Part shown: one piece after another, positions 17,150 through 25,800 of the stretch
Layout: each line of letters opens with the position of its first letter
Numbering within the stretch: position 1 is the first letter of the stretch
DNA from: Promethearchaeota archaeon Loki_b32
GTDB lineage: Archaea > Asgardarchaeota > Lokiarchaeia > Sigyniarchaeales > SOKP01
NCBI GenBank assembly: GCA_005223125.1
Contig: NJBH01000039.1
Span: 1-32,968 of the forward strand
Direction: 5' to 3'
Length of the DNA stretch: 32,968 nt
Notes under the pieces: generated by a model
Database searches by the model: none
What the model saw: the letters and a program-made list of their open reading frames with translations, nothing else
Told to the model about the DNA's origin: nothing
Position numbers and translations under genes: made by a program

Positions 17150-17163
17150 AAAAAAGGCGCTTT
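17150..17163 (-). terminator. 3' arm and T-tract closing the 5S gene
   Basis: The arm GCTAAAGCGCC pairs with GGCGTTTTAG upstream of the 5S 5' end (up to about 17284), extending 5S helix I to over 20 base pairs with only G-U wobbles. It is followed at once by a run of T on the minus strand. The 5S plus this stem therefore has the form of an intrinsic terminator and of a processing stem. Confidence 0.6.
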
Positions 17164-17273
17164 AGCGGCGGCTACCTACTTTCGCGGGCAACCCACTATC
17201 ATCGGCCTTGGCATATTTCACTTCTGTGTTCGAAATGGGAACAGGTGGAACAATACCAGTATAGCCGCCACTA
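17164..17273 (-). rRNA. rrf: 5S ribosomal RNA
   Basis: The minus strand shows GTGGCGGCTATAC, a CACCTGTTCCCATTTCGAAC block typical of loop B/C, GAAGTGAAA, CGATGATAGTGGG and the closing GTAGCCGCC. Length is about 110 bases, helix I is complete, and the ends are set by pairing rather than by experiment. It lies 47 bases after the 23S gene, so 23S and 5S form one unit. Confidence 0.95.
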
Positions 17274-17704
17274 AAACGCCTTTTAAGAATTTTAAGCTAA
17301 TGGCTTCGTAAAATTTTAGAGGACAAGATATTGATTTATTAGTACTGCTCGGCTAAATAGGTTGCCCTACTTACACCTACAGCCTATCAACCTCATCATC
17401 TTTGAGGAATCTAATAACGAGTCCTAATCTTGGAGTGGGTTTCGTACTTAGATGCTTTCAGTACTTATCCCTTCCCAACATAGCTACCCAGCGATGCTCC
17501 TGGCGGAACAACTGGTACACTAGAGGTTAGTTCAATCCGATCCTCTCGTACTAGGATCAAATCTCCTCAAGACTCTGCGCCTGCGGTAGAGAGAGACCGA
17601 CCTGTCTTACGACGGTCTGAACCCAGCTCGCGAACCACTTTAATGGACGAACAGTCCAACCCTTGGAAGCTTCTCCGCCTCCAGGATGTGACGAGCCGAC
17701 ATCG

Positions 17705-18020
17705 CTGTCAATTTTTCTTCTGTTACCAGAAGGTTCGGACTATATCTTCACCCTTCTAAATCGATTAAAGAAGGGGCTGGCGTATTAGCTCTCATCTAAA
17801 TCAAGATTTTACAATCTTGTCAGAGAACTCCGATCTATATAGATCAAGTCTCTACGAGGTTATAACTCAATTTATCTCTACTATCAATATCGATTCTTGG
17901 AATTGAGTTAAACTTCCCACGGTATTGTCCACATATAAGGTTCAATATATATGGAGTTCACCGTTATAAGCCAGATTTTTTATATGGCATTACTGCCATA
18001 GCACCCCGATTTTTAAATTA
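17705..18020 (-). ncRNA. group I intron without ORF in 23S (near E. coli position 2500)
   Basis: Deleting these 316 bases restores an unbroken 23S sequence in the peptidyl-transferase region. The 5' exon ends in T and pairs as GCACCT with the intron's GGGGTGC, giving the U-G pair at the 5' splice site. The intron ends in G. A core segment GAAGATATAGTCCG (P7 region) is visible near the 3' end, together with AATACGCCAGC, shared with the other intron. There is no frame of note inside. Confidence 0.9.
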
Positions 18021-18559
18021 AGGTGCCGAACAGGGCCGTTGATATGGACTCGCGGGCCCTACTAGCCTGTTATCCCTAGGGTAACTTTTATCTGATGATC
18101 TCCGGCGGTCCTACAAACCACCGTCGGTTCACTAAGCCCCGGTTTCCCGACAGTTCGCGACATTCTGCTCACTGTAAAGCTGGCATATGGCTTTGCCCTA
18201 AACGTACGATTTCCATCCGTACTTAGCCAACCTTTGGACGCCTCCGCTACTTTTTAGGAGGCAAGTGCCCCACTTAAACTGCCCGCCAGACACTGTCTCG
18301 CGTAAAACGCGATTAGAATCAAAGTTTTGAAAGAAGGGTGTTTCATTGGCGACTCCATCCTGTCCGAAAACAGGATTTCAAAGTCTACCCTCTACGCTAC
18401 GCATCCAAAACAAAAACTCAATATCAGGGTACAGTAAAGCTCCTAGGGTCTTTTCGTCTAGCCGCAGGTAGGGGGCATCTTCACCCCCATTGTATTTTCA
18501 CCGGGCTCCTCGTTGAGACAGTTCTCTAGTCGTTGAGCCTTTCATGCGGGCCGGAACTT

Positions 18560-19275
18560 CATTTTGTTAACTTTAATTTTCATTAAAGATCAGACTATAC
18601 CTTCATCTTGTCATAAATCTTAGGAGTTGTTGTTTAGTATATTTCCTTTTTCCACTAGGATTCATCTGATAAGCCTTGTCAATAATTCCTCGCAAATAAT
18701 CAAAATTCAAATGATGTTTCTGATATACTTGCTTACATATTTCAGTAAAAAGAAGAAAGTCTTTCTTTTTGCTGGTTTGTAATGGAAATTTCTGAAAATG
18801 AGGAATGATTTTTTTAATCAAATCATCAATTTTTCTAACTTCATACTTGTAATTATGGTCGCGACTAGAAAATCTAATCCCTCCACAATTAAAGTAATCA
18901 CGAATAGATTCCAGAATTTCCCTATTACGTTTATGTTGAGAAATTGAGAAACTAGGTCTTACTTCGATTTTGGTTTTAAGCTTTGCACGGAAGTTAAATG
19001 AAACTGAGAAAGTTCCTTCTCCATCCGTAAAGCCTGTAATATATGAACTAAACTCCATAATTTATTTTTTCTTAACAAGAGCTGGCGTATTGCCCAGTTT
19101 TAAAAAACCGAGCCTCTTCTTTCGAATCAGTCGTTACAGGTCCTTATTTATAAAATAAGGTTCCCTCGGTATTAGCATATTCTTTTGTGTTGAAAGAACT
19201 TAGCCTTCACCGATATTAGCCAGTTTACTAACAAAGTGTTGCCACTATGTTCGGGCAAGTTGTCCGACAACATTT
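18560..19275 (-). mobile_element. group I intron with LAGLIDADG gene in 23S (near E. coli position 1951)
   Basis: These 716 bases interrupt the highly conserved GTCGGGT/AAGTTCC. TCGGGT of the 5' exon pairs with GCCCGA inside the intron, with a U-G at the splice site, and the intron ends in G. The core block GAAGGTATAGTCTG lies near the 3' end, and AATACGCCAGC is shared with the intron at 17705-18020, so the two are related. The homing endonuclease gene fills most of the intron. Position 1951 is a known group I insertion site in bacterial 23S genes. Confidence 0.92.
18603..19058 (-). CDS. LAGLIDADG homing endonuclease (intron-encoded)
   Basis: This 151-residue protein has a single LAGLIDADG motif, YITGFTDGEGTF (residues 6-17), with Glu14 in the position of the catalytic acid. 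Single-motif enzymes act as homodimers and cut the intronless allele, so that the intron is copied into it. The second half (KKIIPHFQKFPL, TSKKKDFLLF, GIIDKAYQMN) follows the pattern of 23S-intron enzymes. The TGA stop lies inside the intron's conserved core (AGATGAAGGTATAGTC), so gene and ribozyme overlap. The frame is intact, so recent activity is possible. Confidence 0.93.
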   Translation of the reverse strand: MEFSSYITGFTDGEGTFSVSFNFRAKLKTKIEVRPSFSISQHKRNREILESIRDYFNCGGIRFSSRDHNYKYEVRKIDDLIKKIIPHFQKFPLQTSKKKDFLLFTEICKQVYQKHHLNFDYLRGIIDKAYQMNPSGKRKYTKQQLLRFMTR

Positions 19276-20735
19276 ACCCGACAAGGGATTACGCTACTTT
19301 AACACGGTTATAGTTACCGCGGACGTTCACCGGAGGCTTAACTCACTTAGCTATTCCATCCGAAGACGAAACAACCGATAAGCTTAACACTCCGGCACTG
19401 GTCAGGCCTCAGCCCCTATACATCCTCTTACGAGTTTAGCAGGGACCTGTGTTTTAGATAAACAGTCGCCAGAGAGACTTTCGCTGCGGCCACATTGCTG
19501 TGGCAAGGCATATTGCGAACGTACGCCTGCTTGTTTGCCGAGTTCCTTAACGAGGTTTCACCCGTTCACCTTAGTACACTTACACTCGCCCACCTGTGTT
19601 GGTTTGCGGTACGGATCCAACATTTTTAACTCTACGAGTTTTTCCAGGTAGCCTGCTCATCCGAATTTATTTTGCCGTAGCAAAACATCTTGTCGACTCT
19701 TGATAATTCTTAAGCAAACAACAAGAATCCAATAACTTGCCCGGATTACTAAACTACGTCACTCTTCGAAAAAATGCTGAAGGGTCGGAATATTAACCGA
19801 CTGTCCATCAGTTACGCCTTTCGGCTTCACCTTAGGACCGCCTAACCCTTGGTTGATTGTCATTGCCAAGGAAACCTTGGGCTTACGGTGTCAAGGAATC
19901 TCACCTTGATTGCGGTTACTCATACCAACATTCTCACTTCTTAGCGCTCCATCAAACCTTACAGTTTGACTTCAGTGCACTAAGAACGCTCCCCTACCAC
20001 GCATTAATAAATTAATGCATCCTTATCTTCGGTACTGAACTTTAGTCCCGTAAATTTTCGGCGCAGAATTCCTTAGCTAGTAAGCTATTACGCACTTTTT
20101 AAAGGGTAGCTGCTTCTAAGCTCACCTCCTAGCTATCCATGGAATTCCACCTCCTTTCTCACTTAGTTCTCAGTCTTGCGACTGATCTGTTAAAAACAGA
20201 AGATTTAGGGACCTTAGATTAAGGTCTGGGTTGTTTCCCTCTTGACTTCGGACATTAGCGCCCAAAGTCTTACTCTAGTGATTGCGAAATTGATATTCGG
20301 AGTTTGGTAGAAATACCTACCTTGCGGCACGATATCTCTTCCAGTGCTCTACCTTCAACTTCTACTCATCTAGGCTAGCCCCAGAGCTATTTCGGGGAGA
20401 ACCAGCTATTACCAGGTTCGATTAGGGTTTCCCAACTTACCACAACTCATCCCAGAGTTTTGCACTACCCACGGGTTCGGGCCTCCTCCATCTTTTCAGA
20501 TGGATTCACCCTGGTCATGGCAAGCTCACCTGGTTTCGGGTCTCGCACACTCCCTTATAAACGCGCTATTCACACTTGGTTTCCCTATGTCTCCATCCCA
20601 GAAGGACTTAGACAAGAAAGTGCACGAACTCGTTGGTGCCTGCTCCAAAAGGTACGCCGTCACTGCGAAAAACGCAGCTCCGACTTTTTGTTAGCAAATG
20701 GTTTCAGGTTCTATTTCACTGGGATCACCTCCCTG

Positions 20736-20774
<39 letters not shown>

Positions 20775-21051
20775 GAGATTGAGTATTTAGCCTTGGCTAG
20801 TAGTTTAGCCTGTTTCCCACAGAGGTTTCATCCCCGAGTGGTACTCAAGAAGAACATCAAGGAGCATAAAGAGGTTTTCAAGTACAGGACTATTACCTTC
20901 TACGGTATTCCTTTCCAGGAAATTTCCTTTAACCAATCTTTATTTTTTAATCTCCTTCGGGTTGCCCCGACGACGTTCCCTTACAACCCTCCATACAAAA
21001 GTATGAAGTTTGGGCTCCTCCCTCTTCGCTCGCCGCTACTAAGGGAATGTT

Positions 21052-21116
21052 ACTACTAATATTCACTAATTTCTGCGAATCAGATTCGTAAAAATTAGTG
21101 ATAAATTATTAGTAGT
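21052..21116 (-). other. extended hairpin insert in 23S domain I (IVS-like)
   Basis: ACTACTAAT (21052-21060) pairs with ATTAGTAGT (21108-21116), followed inward by CACTAATTT/AAATTAGTG and GCGAAT/ATTCGT. Together they form a long, A+T-rich stem where most bacteria have a short helix (around E. coli 250-275). It could be a stable expansion or an intervening sequence removed by RNase III. It is distinct from the group I introns. Confidence 0.6.
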
Positions 21117-21347
21117 TCTTTTTTTCTTTTCCTCCGCTTACTAAGATGTTTCAATTCAGCGGGTTTACTATCCTGTTATAAAAACAGGATTGAATCGTTT
21201 TATCAACGAAACAGGTTTCCCCATTCGGAAATCCCCGGATCAAAGGTTGGTAGACACCTCCCCGAGGCTTATCGCAGCCACCCCACGTCCTTCATCGCCT
21301 CAATCTCCCAAGGCATCCGCCATTTGCCGTTGAGTAATCTTGCCCTC

Positions 21348-21372
21348 AAAAATTTCACAAAACGAAATTTTT
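21348..21372 (-). other. hairpin just upstream of the 23S 5' end
   Basis: AAAAATTTC (21348-21356) and GAAATTTTT (21364-21372) form a 9-base stem with a 7-base loop directly before helix 1 of the 23S. It may serve in processing of the precursor. The gap 21373-21478 must also hold the 23S promoter if the hairpin at 21479-21504 terminates transcription; no convincing -35/-10 pair was found there (TTATAC on the minus strand is a candidate -10). Confidence 0.4.
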
Positions 21373-21478
21373 ATAAAATACTAAAGTGTATAATTTGGTG
21401 TTTTTAATTAATTTGGCTAGATTAAAATTTTACTTTTCCATATTAAGTTGTACAGTGCTTTCTATCCCTTTCAAACTT

Positions 21479-21504
21479 AAAAACCGCCTTCTGAAAGCGG
21501 TTTT
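21479..21504. terminator. bidirectional terminator between the channel gene and 23S
   Basis: The stem AAAACCGC (21480-21487)/GCGGTTTT (21497-21504) is flanked by T-runs in both readings. On the minus strand it separates the 23S gene from genes upstream. It indicates that the 23S-5S unit has its own promoter. Confidence 0.7.
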
Positions 21505-21599
21505 GTTTGTAAACAAAAATTAAGAAGTTACCGCTTCCAAAAATTATATTTTTTTCTTTGCATTATTCTCATTATGTTTTTATTCTAACAAAGTAAAAA

Positions 21600-21627
21600 G
21601 GGGTGTCAAGCTAAAAGAAAACACCCC
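21600..21627 (-). terminator. rho-independent terminator of the MscS-like gene
   Basis: GGGGTGT (21600-21606) pairs with ACACCCC (21621-21627). Read on the minus strand it is followed by five T. It lies about 45 bases after the stop of the gene at 21673-22353. Confidence 0.8.
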
Positions 21628-21672
21628 AAACTCAGGACACTGAATCTGGAGTGTTTCAATATATAGCAAAAT

Positions 21673-22353
21673 TTACCTTTCTGAGATTTTTTCTTTAACG
21701 TCAGCGATAAACTTAGCAGCAGCTTCTTTACCACCCAAGCCGAAAGACAATCCAAAAGCCAGTGTTATCATTCCTACAAAACCTTTAATTAAAGTATCAA
21801 TTATGGTCGGAGTAACTCCTAACTGAAGTAAAATTGCCAAACCTGCAAAAACATATATTGACCATCTGATTGCTACGCCTAAAAATCCAGCATAATCAAC
21901 TCCCATCTTCTTGACGCTAGCCTTGATAACTTTTTCTAAAATGTCTGTAATGATAATTGTTGCAACAAAAATAGCTGAGGCGACAATTAAATTAGGTAGC
22001 CAGGTTACGACTTTTTTTAAGAAGTCTGCAAACTGAACAAAACCCAAAATTTCAATTGAAGCTAGCAAAAATACAATAACTAAAATCCATTTTGCAATTG
22101 CTCCAATAAATTCAGATGGATTAACTTTTAATTCTGCTTTTTGTAATGCTTCTCTCCATCCAGCTCTTTCAAAAATTTTGTTAAATCTTATTTGCTTTAA
22201 AATTTCAGCTATTAATTTTCCTAAACCAATAGCTAGAAACCAGCCAATAATCAATACAACAAGCGCACCAATTAATCTTGGCAGAAACATTAGAAATCCT
22301 GCCCAGGCACTTTGTAGTGCCTCAAGTGTAATAATAGACCAATCTTGAACCAT
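21673..22353 (-). CDS. MscS-like membrane protein, transmembrane part only
   Basis: This 226-residue protein has about five hydrophobic helices (near 20-42, 80-102, 116-140, 157-178 and 183-203). AFGLSFGLGGKEAAAKFI near the end matches the glycine-rich pore helix of MscS-type channels (the conserved TM-helix repeat). The beta domain that follows the pore helix in MscS is absent; the protein ends 20 residues later in a charged helix. It may be a small channel or a CmpX-like membrane protein that responds to membrane tension. It is a single gene with its own terminator, between the tRNA pair and the 23S gene. Confidence 0.75.
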   Translation of the reverse strand: MVQDWSIITLEALQSAWAGFLMFLPRLIGALVVLIIGWFLAIGLGKLIAEILKQIRFNKIFERAGWREALQKAELKVNPSEFIGAIAKWILVIVFLLASIEILGFVQFADFLKKVVTWLPNLIVASAIFVATIIITDILEKVIKASVKKMGVDYAGFLGVAIRWSIYVFAGLAILLQLGVTPTIIDTLIKGFVGMITLAFGLSFGLGGKEAAAKFIADVKEKISER

Positions 22354-22404
22354 CGTAGTAAGAGATATTTACTAATTAGATTACCGACCTTTTTAAAAGA
22401 TATT

Positions 22405-22416
22405 GATATATTATAG
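22405..22416 (+). promoter_or_regulatory. extended -10 promoter before the CYTH gene
   Basis: TGATATATTATAG at 22404-22416 contains an extended -10 (TG-N-TATATT). It lies about 95 bases before the chosen start at 22511. No -35 box is evident. Confidence 0.4.
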
Positions 22417-22510
22417 CATTATGTCAAAAAAGCCCCTGTGGAAAACTTTTTGCTCAATTTTCATTGACTTTTTGCATATTTTACAGCATTATAAAGAAGT
22501 TAAAAACACT

Positions 22511-23083
22511 ATGAAAAAAACAGAAATAGAAATACAAGTTAATATTGAAAACAAAAAACCCTTAATGGAGTTTTTAAAAAACAATGCTGAATTTAAATCA
22601 GAAAACCAGCAAATTGATGAATATTTTTCTCCAATTCATCGTAATTTTATTGAAGTCAGGCCTGTAAAAGAATGGTTTAGATTAAGAGATTCGGAAAAAG
22701 ATTATTCAATAAATTACAAAAACTGGCACATTGATGATAAAGGAAGAAGTATTTATTGTGATGAATATGAAACCAAGATAGAAAATCTGGACACAGTCAA
22801 AGAAATGTTGAAAATTCTTAACTTTAAAACCATAGCCAAGGTTAAAAAGACAAGGAAAACCTGGAATTACAAGGATTATGAAATAAATATAGATTCAGTT
22901 GAAAATCTTGGTGATTTTGTAGAAATTGAATATATTGGCAAAGAAAATGTAAATCCAGAAGAAATTATCAGCCAAATGGTAGATTTTCTTAAAAGCTTAG
23001 ACTGTGGAACAATAAAAAGGAATTATAGAGGATATCCTTTTCAATTATTATTCCCAAATGAAGTTGAATACGAAGAATTATAA
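22511..23083 (+). CDS. CYTH domain protein (class IV adenylate cyclase / CyaB-like)
   Basis: This 190-residue protein begins MKKTEIEIQV, the CYTH signature E-x-E-x-K except that Gln replaces Lys. It continues with strands carrying alternating charged residues (EWFRLRDSEKDYSINYK, DEYETKIENLD, TRKTWNYKDYEINID, DFVEIEYIG) that line the triphosphate tunnel. CYTH enzymes act on triphosphates: cAMP synthesis, thiamine triphosphate or polyphosphate hydrolysis. The substrate cannot be told here. An upstream in-frame stretch to 22403 is not homologous and was left out. It is the only plus-strand gene in the right two thirds and meets the tRNAs at a shared terminator. Confidence 0.82.
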   Translation: MKKTEIEIQVNIENKKPLMEFLKNNAEFKSENQQIDEYFSPIHRNFIEVRPVKEWFRLRDSEKDYSINYKNWHIDDKGRSIYCDEYETKIENLDTVKEMLKILNFKTIAKVKKTRKTWNYKDYEINIDSVENLGDFVEIEYIGKENVNPEEIISQMVDFLKSLDCGTIKRNYRGYPFQLLFPNEVEYEEL

Positions 23084-23105
23084 ATTATTTCAATAGGACA
23101 AAACA

Positions 23106-23135
23106 AAAAGATAGGACACGATCGTCCTATCTTTT
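23106..23135. terminator. bidirectional rho-independent terminator
   Basis: AAAAGATAGGAC and GTCCTATCTTTT form a perfect 12-base stem with a 6-base loop. It lies 22 bases after the CYTH stop and 6 bases after tRNA-Ala, so it serves both convergent transcripts. Confidence 0.88.
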
Positions 23136-23141
23136 AGTTGT

Positions 23142-23218
23142 TGGTGGACCTGAGCGGACTCGAACCGCTGACCTCCACTATGCAAAAGTGGCGTTCTAGC
23201 CAACTGAACTACAGGCCC
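23142..23218 (-). tRNA. tRNA-Ala (anticodon TGC)
   Basis: The 77-base cloverleaf has acceptor GGGCCTG/CAGGTCC with the alanine identity pair G3-U70, anticodon stem CCACT/AGTGG with loop TTTGCAT (anticodon at 23182-23184), T-arm GCGG/CCGC with TTCGAGT, discriminator A and an encoded CCA. tRNA-Ile precedes it by 4 bases. Confidence 0.97.
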
Positions 23219-23222
23219 AATG

Positions 23223-23294
23223 TGGGCGCGGAAGGAATCGAACCTTCCACCTCTTCTTTATCAGAGAAGCGTTCTACCAATGAACTACGCGCCC
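23223..23294 (-). tRNA. tRNA-Ile (anticodon GAT)
   Basis: The cloverleaf has acceptor GGGCGCG/CGCGCCC, D-arm GTTC/GAAC, anticodon stem CTTCT/AGAAG with loop CTGATAA, T-arm GAAGG/CCTTC and discriminator A. CCA is not encoded (CAT follows), unlike tRNA-Ala next to it. The Ile-Ala order is that of a classical 16S-23S spacer. The first ten bases are shared with the end of the methyltransferase gene. Confidence 0.96.
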
Positions 23295-23860
23295 AAAACC
23301 TCTAAGACAAATAATTTCTTTTTAACTGGTTCAAAATTCAAAGAAACATATTTATCATGAACTAATTTAAGATCCAAACTCTTAAAAACCTCAAGCCATT
23401 CATCCTCTGTTTTAAATGTCGTCTTATCTTTATTACCAAAAAATTTGTCAAATGAAAAGCTATGAAAATAACAGATAAATTTAGACAAAAAATCTTCTGG
23501 CAAGTCCTCATAAATAAAAATCCTGTGTTTTGCAATTCTTTTTGCTTCTTTTAACAATGCGATTGGATCCTGGCTGTGATGAAGGGTATAAGCGATTAAA
23601 ACATTGTCGAAACTGTTGTCAGGAAAGTTTATTCTTTTACCATCAATCAAGCTAAATGCTATTGGGAAAATCCTTCTGTCTATTACATCAACCCCAATAA
23701 CTTCTGTATCAAAGAAACTCTGGAAAGTATTAGCAACTATTGCAGAACCACATCCAATATCAAGAATTTTAGATTTATTCTTAATAAACTCTTCACACTC
23801 CAAACACATTTTGTGAGCTGATTTTTGGTAAAGTTTTTGAAAAATACGGTAAAATTTCAT
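23285..23860 (-). CDS. class I SAM-dependent methyltransferase
   Basis: This 191-residue protein has motif I ILDIGCGSAIVANTF (about 34-48), the acidic end of strand 2 in VIGVDV, and DNVLIAYTLHHSQDP (motif IV region), as in the Methyltransf_11 family. The substrate cannot be told. The reading frame has no stop of its own: the TAG comes from bases 8-10 of tRNA-Ile, so gene and tRNA overlap by 10 bases. It is preceded by the terminator of the surface operon at 23972-23997. Confidence 0.85.
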   Translation of the reverse strand: MKFYRIFQKLYQKSAHKMCLECEEFIKNKSKILDIGCGSAIVANTFQSFFDTEVIGVDVIDRRIFPIAFSLIDGKRINFPDNSFDNVLIAYTLHHSQDPIALLKEAKRIAKHRIFIYEDLPEDFLSKFICYFHSFSFDKFFGNKDKTTFKTEDEWLEVFKSLDLKLVHDKYVSLNFEPVKKKLFVLEVLGA

Positions 23861-23971
23861 TGATTCTTTCTGGTTTTGGCAAAAATTCCTGTTATTAAAG
23901 GCGTTCGACTAAGCAACCTAGCATATATTAACTTTAGGTTAAATTTTATTATTTGACAAGATTTTTTACCT

Positions 23972-23997
23972 AAAACACGCCTAAATAGGCGTATTTT
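23972..23997 (-). terminator. terminator of the surface-protein operon
   Basis: AAAACACGCC and GGCGTATTTT form a stem with one C-A mismatch and a 6-base loop. It lies about 35 bases after the stop of the last surface gene, with T-rich sequence following on the minus strand. Confidence 0.6.
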
Positions 23998-24030
23998 ACA
24001 CATTCAGCTTGATTTATTTTCCCTAAACAA

Positions 24031-25788
24031 CTATTCTTCTAGTTCTTTTTCAATGTCTTTAATCTCTTTATCAATAGTTTCTTGAGTTGAATCAAGAGCT
24101 TCCTGTAATTTACCCTGAATTTCTTTTTCTCTTTTGCTTAAACCCTTTCTATCATCAAGATATTCTATTTGCTCTTCAATTTTTTTCTTTAAAACCTGGA
24201 AAGCCTTTTCAACACTTTTCTCTGCTTCTTTAGTTTCTCTCTTTACTCGTTTTTGCCAAAGAGTAAGCTGATTCCGAGCATAAAACATAATTCCAATTAA
24301 AGATATTATTAGAACAACTAATGTAAACATAATACTTAGATAATCAATTGCTATTTTACCAATTTTTAAAAAAGGAGAGGAGCCGACCCAAAAATTAACC
24401 TCCTCAGATGGTAAACTTAAAGCTCCCCGTTCATCTTTAGCTCGAGCCCAAGCTTTATAGTCTCCTTTTTTTAAAAACAAAGAGGTGAAAGTCCAATTAC
24501 CATTTTCATCAACATTAACCTGGCTTATTATTGGCTCTTTGCCAAATAATTCCAAATAAAGCCTAACTGTTACATCTGGAAAAGCTGTTCCTTCTATAAT
24601 TAGGCTTTCATCTGGTTTTAAGCTAGTTGGAGCTTTGGTGATTACAGGCGATTCAATAGAAGATATTTCTATTTCTACTGAATCTGATCTGAAATTACCT
24701 GCTCTGTCAAATGCTATAACTTCAACAAAATATTTACCTGGAAGTTGAGATGGCATATGGTAAGGCAGATCTTTATATTCTATTGTTGCCAGCAGTTTAC
24801 CATTTGATATAACTTCATAATGCTTTATACCTGAAAGAGAATCGCTGGTACTAAAATACAAAACAGGGCGAGGGCTAGTATCATCTCCATCATTATCAAC
24901 TTGTATTGTAAAAGATTTTGGAGCTTCGGTATCAACTAAAACTCTACGATGCGAAATCTGACCCCAGCCATATTCGTTTTTAAATCTAATATGAAAATAC
25001 CATTCACCATCTGCAATTTCTTCAATTTTCTTCTCTCTAATTAAAGATGTGTCTTCAGATGTATATTCAAACGTTGGATAAGAATTAGGATTATTGTTAA
25101 GCAATAATTTAATTGCAGTAATATCGCTTGGCAATTCCCATGAAAATCCTGGATCATTATTTGAATACCATTGATTAACATCAGGATGGGTTAAAGAGCT
25201 AACAATTGGGGCAGCAGGCGCTCCAATCGTTGGCGGCAAATCATATGTTTCTTCATCGTCCCCTGCACTTAAAACATAGGTTCCGCCGCTCATGCTTTCT
25301 AAAATATTTGTTCCTATGCCATCAGACGCCAAAATAAAACCAGAAACAAAATCTACTTTGGATATTGCGCTTGCTTTTGGTCTAAAATTAATGGTTATAA
25401 TAAGTCCCGATCTTCCAATAAAATCATTGGTCGCTCCTCCGCCAAAATTTATACTTCCTGCAGTATTGGAGAAAACAGGTTCAGTAGTCCAAAGATTAAA
25501 AATTGAACCGCTTTTTGAAATGCTAATTACCTGAAGTTCATCTGGATTAAAAGTCAAAACCCCTTCAGCAGCATTAATAACCATATCTGAACTATTTACT
25601 TTCACTGCAACAGAAAAAACATTACCAACCTGATATGTGCTGTCTCCAGGAGATAAATACAAAGAAACTGAATACGCTTTAACTGTTGCAGGTAAAATTC
25701 CAAAAGCTATTAATAAACCACCAAACAATGCAATTCTTTTAAAAGAAGACAAATTGATTTTATTTCTTTTGCAATATTTGATGGCCAC
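24031..25788 (-). CDS. membrane-anchored surface protein with N-terminal cohesin-like domain
   Basis: This 585-residue protein starts at GTG. A signal peptide (about 18-38) leads to a cohesin-like domain (about 40-175): SLYLSPGDSTYQVGNVFSVAV, a strand with EGVLTFNPDELQVISI, and SINFGGGATNDFIGRSGLIITINF. Immunoglobulin-like or carbohydrate-protein type beta repeats follow (about 190-470), then one membrane helix (about 481-505). The cytoplasmic tail of 78 residues is a charged coiled coil (SVEKAFQVLKKKIEEQIEYL and further). Cohesins bind dockerins, and a dockerin protein is encoded two genes upstream. It is the last gene of the row and follows its cohesin-bearing neighbour by 12 bases. The cohesin call is by pattern and needs a profile match. 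Confidence 0.75.
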   Translation of the reverse strand: MAIKYCKRNKINLSSFKRIALFGGLLIAFGILPATVKAYSVSLYLSPGDSTYQVGNVFSVAVKVNSSDMVINAAEGVLTFNPDELQVISISKSGSIFNLWTTEPVFSNTAGSINFGGGATNDFIGRSGLIITINFRPKASAISKVDFVSGFILASDGIGTNILESMSGGTYVLSAGDDEETYDLPPTIGAPAAPIVSSLTHPDVNQWYSNNDPGFSWELPSDITAIKLLLNNNPNSYPTFEYTSEDTSLIREKKIEEIADGEWYFHIRFKNEYGWGQISHRRVLVDTEAPKSFTIQVDNDGDDTSPRPVLYFSTSDSLSGIKHYEVISNGKLLATIEYKDLPYHMPSQLPGKYFVEVIAFDRAGNFRSDSVEIEISSIESPVITKAPTSLKPDESLIIEGTAFPDVTVRLYLELFGKEPIISQVNVDENGNWTFTSLFLKKGDYKAWARAKDERGALSLPSEEVNFWVGSSPFLKIGKIAIDYLSIMFTLVVLIISLIGIMFYARNQLTLWQKRVKRETKEAEKSVEKAFQVLKKKIEEQIEYLDDRKGLSKREKEIQGKLQEALDSTQETIDKEIKDIEKELEE

Positions 25789-25800
25789 AATTCTTGTATT

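Noticed and set aside
22403-22510. N-terminal extension of the CYTH protein (starts at 22403 or 22421)
   Set aside because: The extra residues do not fit the family, whose signature begins directly after the start at 22511, and the region carries a likely promoter.
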